6,241 nt of DNA, taken from the NCBI GenBank assembly GCA_009702305.1, contig WLIH01000172.1, positions 1-6,241 of the forward strand, written 5' to 3'. Both the position numbers and the translations under genes were made by a program. Of this stretch, positions 1-4,851 are shown in pieces. Under the pieces are notes generated by a model. That model was not told where the DNA came from. It did not search any database and saw nothing but the letters and a program-made list of their open reading frames with translations. The stretch's first letter is position 1. Each line of letters opens with the position of its first letter. This DNA comes from Actinomycetota bacterium (GTDB taxonomy: Bacteria > Actinomycetota > Actinomycetes > Propionibacteriales > Nocardioidaceae).

Positions 1-272
1 CCCACCACAAGCTGCCCGTCACCGCCGCCTTCGCCTCCTCGGCTCCGCCGGCGACCGGCGAGGCCGTGCGGGCCTTCCGCGCCGAGGGCCGTCGCCACAT
101 CGCCGTGGCATCGCTCTTCCTGGCGCCGGGGACCCTGATCGACCGAGCCGCTGAGCTCGCTCTCGAGGCCGGGGCCGTCGCGGTCTCCGAGCCGCTCGGC
201 GCCCACCCGGAGATCGCCCGGACGATCCTGGCCCGCTACGCCGTCGGCGCGGTCGAGCTCGTCCCCGTCTGA
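1..272 (+). CDS. Sirohydrochlorin chelatase-like protein (CbiX/SirB family), C-terminal part only
   Basis: The gene enters from the left edge, so its start is not visible; the frame is open from base 3 and gives 89 residues before a TGA at 270-272. The visible part resembles the C-terminal half of CbiX/SirB-type chelatases, small cytoplasmic enzymes that insert iron or cobalt into sirohydrochlorin for siroheme or cobalamin synthesis. The family-like features are an Ala/Ser-rich stretch ending in the strand VTAAFASSAPP, then IAVASLFLAPG (the conserved 'VASYLLAPG'-like strand and turn), and near the end SEPLGAHPEIARTIL, matching the usual 'APLGAHPALARLVL' segment. The N-terminal metal-binding histidine region lies outside the window. 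It is the only plus-strand gene and runs convergently into the DUF3037 gene 39 bp away. The family call rests on motif recall; the metal and the pathway (siroheme or cobalamin) cannot be decided here. An internal GTG at 66 is not a likely start because the family similarity continues upstream of it. Confidence 0.78.
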   Translation, partial: HHKLPVTAAFASSAPPATGEAVRAFRAEGRRHIAVASLFLAPGTLIDRAAELALEAGAVAVSEPLGAHPEIARTILARYAVGAVELVPV

Positions 273-284
273 GCCTGCACCGCC

Positions 285-313
285 GAGCCGGGGCCGTCAT
301 GTGGGCCCGGGTC
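285..313. terminator. Imperfect GC-rich hairpin between convergent genes, possible bidirectional terminator
   Basis: The arms GAGCCGGGGCC (285-295) and GGGCCCGGGTC (303-313) pair at 9 of 11 positions around a 7-base loop. The hairpin sits in the 39-bp gap between the chelatase stop (272) and the DUF3037 stop (312-314), overlapping the latter. The convergent position suits a terminator serving both strands. Neither side has a clear U-tract, which is common in high-GC actinobacteria but leaves the call uncertain. Confidence 0.4.
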
Positions 314-692
314 AGCGGACGAGGCGGTCGAGCAGACGGTCCAGCTCGGCGGCCGGGTCCATGGTCACGCCGCCGTGCACCGGACCGGGCTGGAGCACGG
401 TGCTGCGGGGTGCCTTCAGGAACCCGAACCGCTGACTGAGCGGCTGGGACGCCACGGCGCCGGCGCGGGCATCGGCCCGGCAGACCGCGTCGGCGAAGCC
501 CAGCGCCTCGCAGACCTGGTCCACGTCGATCGCAGGGGCGAGCGCTCGCAGCCGGTCACGGTCGACGTGCCAGGCGACGGCGAGGAAGTCGGTGGCGTGG
601 CAGTAGAGCACGACTCCGACGTTGACGAACTCCTCCCGGTCGACGCGTGGCACGCAGCGCAGCACGGCGTACTGGTAGGACATCCGGGTCAT
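312..692 (-). CDS. DUF3037 family protein, companion of the HipA-like kinase
   Basis: This gene encodes a small protein of 126 residues that I recognise as DUF3037, a family of unknown function. Visible family marks are the N-terminal YQYAVLRCVPRVDREEFVNVG region (residues 6-26) followed by the hydrophobic VVLYC strand, and a later FGFLKAPRSTVLQPGP segment (residues 89-104) before a C-terminal Asp/Leu/Arg helix. There is no signal peptide or membrane segment, so it is probably cytosolic. The ATG at 692 is preferred because its ATGA overlaps the stop of the HipA-like gene by 4 bp; a second Met three codons in (683) is an alternative. No good Shine-Dalgarno sequence precedes it, which fits translational coupling. 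DUF3037 genes are often found beside HipA_2-type kinases, so a joint role is likely. Its biochemical function is not known to me. It is the last gene of the four-gene run. Confidence 0.85.
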   Translation of the reverse strand: MTRMSYQYAVLRCVPRVDREEFVNVGVVLYCHATDFLAVAWHVDRDRLRALAPAIDVDQVCEALGFADAVCRADARAGAVASQPLSQRFGFLKAPRSTVLQPGPVHGGVTMDPAAELDRLLDRLVR

Positions 693-1462
693 GGCAGCCA
701 CTGCCGGGTGCCGAGCCGGGCGGTGAGGAAGTCGACGTACGCCGCACGCATGTCGGCCGGCGACTCGGCACCGGGCACCGGCTCCAGCCACGCGTCCGGG
801 ACCCGGGCCAGGATCTCGGCGAACGCGTCGCGGTCGAGCAGGCCGGAGATCCGGGCATCCGCCGCGGCCACGCCGTCCCGGTGGGCCTTGAGCACGTGGT
901 CCTCGACGCTCCAGGGCTGCGCCGCGAACCTCGCGGGGTCGGTCAGACCGCCGGGCCAGGCGTGGTGGAAGTAGAGCGACGCGCCGTGATCGATGACCCA
1001 CAGGTCGCCGTGCCAGAGCAGCAGGTTGGGATTGCGCCAGGAGCGGTCGACGTTCGCGCAGAAGGCATCGAGCCAGAGCACGGCGGCCGCGTCCGCGCCC
1101 GGAGTGCCGGCGTCGGGGTCGTAGCCGAAGGAGCCCGGCAGGAAGTCGATCCCGAGATTGAGGCCCGCGCTCGCGTTGAGCAGGTCCTGGACCTCCTCGT
1201 CGGCCTCGTAGCGGGCGATCTCCGGGTCGAGATCGAGGACCACCAGGCGCGGGGTGCGCAACCCGATCAGCCGGGCCAGCTCGCCGACGACCACCTCGGC
1301 CACCAGGACCCGGACGCCCTGCCCGGCGCCACGGAACTTGCAGACGTAGGTGCCGAGGTCGTCGGCCTCGACGATTCCCGGCAGCGAGCCCCCCTCGCGC
1401 AGCGGCGTGACGTAGCGGGTGACCTGCACCGTCGGCAGGGCCGCCTGCGGGGACCCGCTCAC
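689..1462 (-). CDS. HipA-like kinase (HipA_2 type)
   Basis: The product is 257 residues and resembles the compact HipA-like kinase family (HipA_2), related to the HipA Ser/Thr protein kinases but shorter than classical HipA (about 440 residues). The N-terminus carries TRYVTPLREGGSLPG (15-29) followed by YVCKFRGAGQG (39-49), where K42 is the likely ATP-binding lysine. The catalytic loop is FCANVDRSWRNPNLLLW (134-150), with D139 as probable catalytic base and N144/N146 as metal ligands. The strand WVIDHGASLYF (155-165) supplies the metal-binding aspartate D158, equivalent to the DFG position. All core kinase residues therefore look present, so activity is plausible, though the substrate is unknown. 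The GTG at 1462 is chosen because its GTGA overlaps the stop of the PPK2 gene by 4 bp; a purine-rich GAGG lies about 10 bases upstream. No HipB-like helix-turn-helix antitoxin is in the window; the DUF3037 gene directly follows. Calling it a toxin would go beyond the evidence. Confidence 0.85.
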   Translation of the reverse strand: MSGSPQAALPTVQVTRYVTPLREGGSLPGIVEADDLGTYVCKFRGAGQGVRVLVAEVVVGELARLIGLRTPRLVVLDLDPEIARYEADEEVQDLLNASAGLNLGIDFLPGSFGYDPDAGTPGADAAAVLWLDAFCANVDRSWRNPNLLLWHGDLWVIDHGASLYFHHAWPGGLTDPARFAAQPWSVEDHVLKAHRDGVAAADARISGLLDRDAFAEILARVPDAWLEPVPGAESPADMRAAYVDFLTARLGTRQWLP

Positions 1463-2313
1463 CCGACCGGGTCCTCGTCGAGGATGCGACGGCGCTCGGA
1501 CTCGACGTCGAAGTCCGCCATCGGCCACTGCGGGTCGAGGCGATCGAGGGTGTGGGCGAGGAGCCGCGCGACGGCGAGGTTGCGGTACCACTTCTGGTCG
1601 CTCGGGATGACGTGCCACGGCGCGACCTCGGTGTTGGTGCGCTCGAGCGCGATCTCGTAGGCCAGCCGGTACTCCGCCCAGAGGGCGCGCTCGTCGACGT
1701 CGCCGGGGTTGAACTTCCAGTGCTTGGTCGGATCGTCGAGCCGCGCCAGCAACCGCTTGCGCTGCTCGTCGGCCGAGAGGTGGAGCATGCACTTGACCAC
1801 CGTGATGCCGGCCGCGACCAGCTCCTGCTCGAACTCGTTGATGGCGTCGTACCTGCGCTCGATCTCCGGAGCCGACGCGAGCGCCCGCACGCGGGCGATC
1901 AGGACGTCCTCGTAGTGGGAGCGGTCGAAGACCCCGATCAGACCCGGACCGGGCAGCGCCCGCCGGATCCGCCACAGGAAGTCGTGCGCGCGCTCCTCCT
2001 CGGTCGGTGCCTTGAACGAGTGCAGCTGCACCCCTTGCGGGTCGACGAGGCCGATGGCGTGGCGCAGCACTCCCCCCTTGCCCGAGGTGTCCATGCCCTG
2101 CAGGACCAGCAGCACCCGCCTCGGCGAGCCGCCCCTGCCCGCGGCGAAGAGCCGCTCCTGGAGGTCACCGAGACCGTCGGCGAGGTCGAGGAGTGCCTGG
2201 GTGCCGGACTCCTTGTCGAGCTCGCGTCCGAGCTCGGGGTCGGGGCCGTCGCTGCGCGTCGGCAGCGCGAGCAGGTCGACAGGACCCGGCGCCAGCCGGT
2301 GCGGCTGGCTCAC
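1459..2313 (-). CDS. ppk2: PPK2 family polyphosphate:nucleotide phosphotransferase
   Basis: The product is a 284-residue single-domain PPK2, a P-loop kinase that moves phosphate between inorganic polyphosphate and nucleotides. Walker A is GMDTSGKGG (73-81, Lys79), preceded by the strand VLLVLQ. Walker B is FDRSHYEDVL (129-138), with the family's D130-R131-S132 and Y134-E135. The lid helix is around EQRKRLLARLDDPTKHWKF (183-201). The C-terminus has APWHVIPSDQKWYRNLAVARLL, the usual signature after the lid. Length and motifs fit the short single-domain PPK2 relatives whose characterised class III members phosphorylate AMP and ADP using polyphosphate. Class and nucleotide preference cannot be fixed by eye. 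The GTG at 2313 is chosen because its GTGA overlaps the stop of the phosphoribosyltransferase gene by 4 bp; the frame is open further upstream but would then run through the neighbour. It is cytosolic and lies in the middle of the four-gene run. Confidence 0.93.
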   Translation of the reverse strand: MSQPHRLAPGPVDLLALPTRSDGPDPELGRELDKESGTQALLDLADGLGDLQERLFAAGRGGSPRRVLLVLQGMDTSGKGGVLRHAIGLVDPQGVQLHSFKAPTEEERAHDFLWRIRRALPGPGLIGVFDRSHYEDVLIARVRALASAPEIERRYDAINEFEQELVAAGITVVKCMLHLSADEQRKRLLARLDDPTKHWKFNPGDVDERALWAEYRLAYEIALERTNTEVAPWHVIPSDQKWYRNLAVARLLAHTLDRLDPQWPMADFDVESERRRILDEDPVG

Positions 2314-2804
2314 GCGTCGACCACCCGGGTCCGGGTCACCAGGGGCGCCTCGCTGGACCACGGGAAGTTGATCCACCGCTCGGTGCGTCGCCAGGCGTAG
2401 TCCGGCTTCACGATCGTCCACGGCTTCTCGTAGATCACGACCGAGCGTGCCTCGGCGACGTGGTCGGCGCAGAACTCCTGCACGATCTCCAGGGTCCGGC
2501 CGCTGTCGGCCACATCGTCGGCGATCAGCACCTTGAGGCCCGAGAGGTCGACCGCCGCCGGAGTGGGCGGGAGCATGATCGGCACGTCGAGTCGCTGGTC
2601 GACCCCGGTGTAGAACTCGACGTTGACCGCCGAGAGGTTCTTCACGTCGAGGGCGTAGCCCAGGCCCATGCCGAGGCCGAGACCGCCCCGGGCGATCGAG
2701 AGCACCAGGTCGGGCTCGTAGCCCGAGTCGACCACCTGCTGGGCGAGCTCACGCACCGCCGTGCCGAACAGCTCGTAGGTCAGGATCTCGCGCTCGTCGG
2801 CCAC
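2310..2804 (-). CDS. Phosphoribosyltransferase, purine (Gpt/Hpt-like) type
   Basis: The product is a 164-residue type I phosphoribosyltransferase. The PRPP-binding signature VLIADDVADSGRTL (92-105) is intact, with the two acidic residues D96-D97 before the flexible turn. The pyrophosphate loop SIARGGLGLG (36-45) lies upstream, and the C-terminal KPDYAWRRTERWINFPW holds the aromatic residues that usually border the base pocket. It resembles actinobacterial proteins annotated as xanthine/guanine/hypoxanthine phosphoribosyltransferase-like (COG2236), which would turn a purine base and PRPP into a nucleoside monophosphate; the base specificity is inferred only. The start is GTG at 2804 because no alternative start is in frame close upstream and the protein then begins like the family (DEREILTYELFG). 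There is no convincing Shine-Dalgarno sequence, so the message may be leaderless. It begins the four-gene overlapping run and lies 79 bp after recX. Confidence 0.88.
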   Translation of the reverse strand: MADEREILTYELFGTAVRELAQQVVDSGYEPDLVLSIARGGLGLGMGLGYALDVKNLSAVNVEFYTGVDQRLDVPIMLPPTPAAVDLSGLKVLIADDVADSGRTLEIVQEFCADHVAEARSVVIYEKPWTIVKPDYAWRRTERWINFPWSSEAPLVTRTRVVDA

Positions 2805-2810
2805 GAGGTC

Positions 2811-2840
2811 ATTGTGTCCGTCGCGCCGCTCGCCGTCGAC
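2811..2840 (-). promoter_or_regulatory. Weak candidate promoter for the phosphoribosyltransferase-PPK2-HipA-DUF3037 run, leaderless
   Basis: On the minus strand GTCGAC (2840-2835) is followed after 18 bases by CACAAT (2816-2811), which ends 6 bases before the GTG start at 2804. The -10 element keeps the A at position 2 and T at position 6 but lacks the first T. If real, transcription would begin at or next to the start codon, giving a leaderless message; this would explain the missing ribosome binding site. The evidence is weak and read-through from recA-recX is the alternative. Confidence 0.25.
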
Positions 2841-2854
2841 ACCGGTCGATGTGC

Positions 2855-2874
2855 GTGGCGACCTCGGTGGCGAC
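2855..2874 (-). repeat. Pair of 8-bp direct repeats upstream of the phosphoribosyltransferase gene
   Basis: GTCGCCAC occurs twice on the minus strand (2874-2867 and 2862-2855), separated by 4 bases. The pair starts 14 bases upstream of the candidate -35 element, where an activator could sit. In GC-rich DNA such short repeats also arise by chance, and no known regulator is matched. Confidence 0.25.
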
Positions 2875-2883
2875 GGGGTCGTC

Positions 2884-3531
2884 TCAGTCCTCGCTGCCGG
2901 TCGAGCGATCTGCCCGGGCGAGCTCGTCCTTCACGACCGCGAACGCGACACCGGAGCCGTAGCCCTTGCGGGCCAGCATGCTCACCAGCCGCCGGGTCGC
3001 GGTCTGGTCATCGACGCGAGCGAGGCTGCGCAGCTTCTTGCGCACGAGCACGCGCGCGGCCTGCTCCTCGTCGGCCGGGTCGATCTCGTCGAGAGCCTCT
3101 CGGGCCACCTCGTCGTCGATCCCCTTGCGGCGCAGCTCCTGGGCGAGTGCGCGACGAGCCAGTCCCTTGCCGGGTTGGCGACTCGCCACCCAGGCCCGCG
3201 CGAATGCCTCGTCGTCGACCAGGCCGACCTCCTCGAACCGGTCGAGGAGCCGAGTCGCGATCTCCTCGGGCACCAGCTTCTTGGCCAGCTTGTCGCTGAG
3301 CTCGCGACGGCTGCGGGCCTGGCCGGTCAGCTGGTCGAGCAGGATCTTGCGCGCCACCGACTCCGGGTCGGCGTCGGGACCGTCGGCCACCGGATCCGGC
3401 GGCCGGTCGCCGCGACGGCGGCGCCCGCCGGCCGGGGTGGCGTCGGTCCCACGGCGGGTCCAGACGTCCACCCCGGCGCTGACGTCGCCGACCCAGGCCG
3501 GAGCCGGACGGTCGTCCTCGAGGGAGGTCAT
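2884..3531 (-). CDS. recX: Regulatory protein RecX
   Basis: The product is 215 residues and matches RecX, a helical cytosolic protein that binds RecA filaments and limits recombinase and co-protease activity. A poorly conserved, charged N-terminal extension (residues 1-56, with a GGRRRRGDRPP stretch) precedes the core of three-helix repeats. Recognisable parts include ESVARKILLDQLTGQARSR (57-75), the segment DDEAFARAWVASR, and the pair of repeats containing LRRKGIDDEVA and LARKGYGSGVAFAVV. An N-terminal extension is usual for actinobacterial RecX. The ATG at 3531 is preferred: it lies 4 bases after the recA stop, giving tight coupling. An in-frame GTG at 3552 would put the start inside recA's last codons and is less likely. 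No good ribosome binding site is present, so translation probably depends on recA. The position directly after recA is the family's usual context. Confidence 0.93.
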   Translation of the reverse strand: MTSLEDDRPAPAWVGDVSAGVDVWTRRGTDATPAGGRRRRGDRPPDPVADGPDADPESVARKILLDQLTGQARSRRELSDKLAKKLVPEEIATRLLDRFEEVGLVDDEAFARAWVASRQPGKGLARRALAQELRRKGIDDEVAREALDEIDPADEEQAARVLVRKKLRSLARVDDQTATRRLVSMLARKGYGSGVAFAVVKDELARADRSTGSED

Positions 3532-3535
3532 CGAC

Positions 3536-4585
3536 TCAGAAGTCGTCGACACCGATCGGGTCGGTCGGCAGGTCCGAGGGCTGGTCGACCTGCGGACCGA
3601 TGCCGAGCTTCTCGAGGATGCGCTTCTCGAGCTCGTTGGCGAGATCGGGGTTGTCCCGCAGGAAGTTGCGCGAGTTCTCCTTGCCCTGGCCGAGCTGGTC
3701 GCCCTCGTAGGTGTACCAAGCGCCGGCCTTGCGGACGAGTCCGGCCTCGACGCCGACGTCGATCAGGCCACCCTCGCGGCTGATGCCCTTGCCGTACATG
3801 ATGTCGAACTCAGCCTGCTTGAACGGCGGGGCCACCTTGTTCTTGACGACCTTGACCCGGGTCCGGTTGCCGACCATGTCGGTGCCGTCCTTGAGGGTCT
3901 CGATGCGACGGACGTCGAGGCGCACCGAGGCGTAGAACTTCAGCGCCTTGCCACCCGTCGTGGTCTCGGGCGAGCCGAACATGACCCCGATCTTCTCGCG
4001 CAGCTGGTTGATGAAGATCATCGTGGTGCCGGTGTTGTTGAGCGCACCGGTCATCTTGCGCAGCGCCTGGCTCATCAGCCGGGCCTGCAGACCCACGTGG
4101 CTGTCACCCATCTCGCCCTCGATCTCGGCGCGGGGCACGAGCGCGGCGACCGAGTCGATGACGATCAGCGACAGTGCGCCGGAGCGGATCAGCATGTCGG
4201 CGATCTCGAGGGCCTGCTCACCGGAGTCGGGCTGCGAGACCAGGAGGGCGTCGGTGTCGACACCGAGGGACTTGGCGTAGTCGGGGTCGAGCGCGTGCTC
4301 GGCGTCGATGAACGCCACGATGCCGCCGGCGCGCTGGGCACTGGCCACGGCGTGCAGGGCGACGGTCGTCTTGCCCGAGGACTCCGGGCCGTAGATCTCC
4401 ACGACCCGGCCGCGGGGGAACCCGCCCAGGCCGAGCGCGATGTCGAGCGCGATCGAGCCGCTCGGGATCACTTCCAGCGGGGCCCGGACGTCCTCACCGA
4501 GGCGCATCACCGAGCCCTTGCCGAACTGCTTCTCGATGTTGGCGAGGGCGTTGTCGAGGGCCTTCTCGCGATCTCCACCAGCCAT
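3536..4585 (-). CDS. recA: Recombinase RecA
   Basis: RecA is 349 residues here, a normal length, complete and without an intein. It forms ATP-dependent filaments on single-stranded DNA for strand exchange, and stimulates LexA self-cleavage in the SOS response. The N-terminal oligomerisation helix begins [14 protein letters not shown]. Walker A is GPESSGKTT (66-74, Lys72), the catalytic glutamate is E96 in FIDAEHALD, and Walker B is LIVIDS (140-145, D144). The DNA-binding loop regions are intact, including [12 protein letters not shown] (L1) and [16 protein letters not shown] (L2). The C-terminus ends in an acidic tail, DPIGVDDF. The ATG at 4585 is chosen because GGACGGAG (4598-4591) sits at proper distance as a ribosome binding site and the protein then starts like other actinobacterial RecAs. 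Upstream lie an SOS box and a PafBC-type promoter, so induction by DNA damage through two routes is expected. It is followed after 4 bp by recX. Confidence 0.98.
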   Translation of the reverse strand: MAGGDREKALDNALANIEKQFGKGSVMRLGEDVRAPLEVIPSGSIALDIALGLGGFPRGRVVEIYGPESSGKTTVALHAVASAQRAGGIVAFIDAEHALDPDYAKSLGVDTDALLVSQPDSGEQALEIADMLIRSGALSLIVIDSVAALVPRAEIEGEMGDSHVGLQARLMSQALRKMTGALNNTGTTMIFINQLREKIGVMFGSPETTTGGKALKFYASVRLDVRRIETLKDGTDMVGNRTRVKVVKNKVAPPFKQAEFDIMYGKGISREGGLIDVGVEAGLVRKAGAWYTYEGDQLGQGKENSRNFLRDNPDLANELEKRILEKLGIGPQVDQPSDLPTDPIGVDDF

Positions 4586-4590
4586 GATGT

Positions 4591-4598
4591 CTCCGTCC
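4591..4598 (-). promoter_or_regulatory. Ribosome binding site of recA
   Basis: GGACGGAG on the minus strand ends 5 bases before the ATG at 4585, with the core GGAG well placed. It supports that ATG over the in-frame TTG at 4600, whose own codon overlaps this site. Confidence 0.75.
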
Positions 4599-4602
4599 AA
4601 TC

Positions 4603-4619
4603 CGGGGCCACAGACCCCG
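4603..4619 (-). other. Hairpin in the recA 5' untranslated region
   Basis: On the minus strand CGGGG (4619-4615) can pair with CCCCG (4607-4603) across a 7-base loop. The stem is only 5 bp but all G-C. It ends 4 bases before the recA ribosome binding site and lies inside the leader of both predicted recA transcripts. It might affect translation initiation or message stability; no U-tract follows, so it is not a standard terminator. Confidence 0.35.
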
Positions 4620-4659
4620 CGTCGTCGTGTGCTGCGATGTGTTCCGTCGTCGTGGCTGG

Positions 4660-4682
4660 ACGCTAGAGGAGCCCGCTGACAG
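4660..4682 (-). promoter_or_regulatory. PafBC-type (RecA-NDp) promoter of recA
   Basis: On the minus strand CTGTCAGCG (4682-4674), an 8-base spacer, and TAGCGT (4665-4660) match the published mycobacterial RecA-NDp form TTGTCRGTG-N8-TANNNT at 7 of 9 positions of the upstream element, with exact spacing and a full TANNNT. In mycobacteria this promoter class is activated by PafBC after DNA damage, independently of LexA. Transcription would start near 4652 and give a leader of about 70 bases. The match is by eye; the function here is inferred. Confidence 0.7.
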
Positions 4683-4741
4683 CGCTGGATCGGAGGATCT
4701 GGAGCTGTGGAGAACGTCGCCCGTGCGTCGCTTGTGACCTG

Positions 4742-4747
4742 ACCCTA
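4742..4747 (-). promoter_or_regulatory. Candidate -10 element of the LexA-controlled recA promoter
   Basis: TAGGGT on the minus strand fits TANNNT and lies 3 bases downstream of the SOS box. With a 17-base spacer the -35 hexamer would be TCGTGT (4770-4765), a poor match, and the SOS box would fill most of the spacer, a position where LexA binding blocks RNA polymerase. The start site would be near 4735, giving a leader of about 150 bases. Confidence 0.5.
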
Positions 4748-4750
4748 GCC

Positions 4751-4764
4751 CGAACACCTGTTCG
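4751..4764. promoter_or_regulatory. SOS box (LexA operator) of recA
   Basis: CGAACACCTGTTCG has perfect inverted half-sites CGAAC and GTTCG around 4 bases, the form bound by actinobacterial (and Bacillus-type) LexA. It lies about 166 bp upstream of the recA ATG, next to a candidate -10 element, and is the only such site I noticed in the window. The next base on the plus strand (A at 4765) extends the match to GTTCGA. LexA repression of recA that is lifted on DNA damage is expected from this site. Confidence 0.9.
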
Positions 4765-4802
4765 ACACGAGCAGGCGACGCGGCGTGTCTCGATGCGGGC
4801 GT

Positions 4803-4841
4803 CCGAGGGCTGGCCGAGGGCTGGCCGAGGGCTGGCCGAGG
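4803..4841. repeat. 11-bp tandem repeat, three copies plus a partial copy
   Basis: The unit CCGAGGGCTGG is repeated exactly at 4803-4813, 4814-4824 and 4825-4835, then CCGAGG (4836-4841) begins a fourth copy. It lies 11 bases downstream of the histidine kinase stop and upstream of the recA operator. The 11-bp period is not a multiple of 3, consistent with non-coding DNA. It could be a slippage-generated variable repeat. Its GGCC centres could pair between copies, and it might slow or end transcription from the kinase gene, but no function is evident. Confidence 0.85.
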
Positions 4842-4851
4842 CGGTGCGGCG

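Noticed and set aside
689..1462. Toxin-antitoxin locus of the classical hipBA type
   Set aside because: No HipB-like HTH gene is adjacent, the kinase is much shorter than HipA, and it sits third in a metabolic-looking run; a toxin role is only a hypothesis.
3532..3552. In-frame GTG at 3552 as the recX start
   Set aside because: It lies within the last codons of recA; the ATG at 3531, 4 bases after the recA stop, gives a simpler coupled start.
3536..4585. Intein or other insertion in recA, as seen in some mycobacteria
   Set aside because: The Walker A, L1 and L2 regions are continuous and the length is normal at 349 residues.
4586..4600. Upstream in-frame TTG (4600) as the recA start
   Set aside because: It would add five residues not typical of RecA and would overlap the good ribosome binding site GGACGGAG that serves the ATG at 4585.
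2966..4666. Long open frame on the plus strand opposite recX and recA
   Set aside because: It is a by-product of high-GC codon bias: the translation is low-complexity and resembles no family, and the minus strand has certain genes here.
4803..4841. CRISPR-like array
   Set aside because: The 11-bp units are directly adjacent with no spacers, far shorter than CRISPR repeats, and no cas gene is present.
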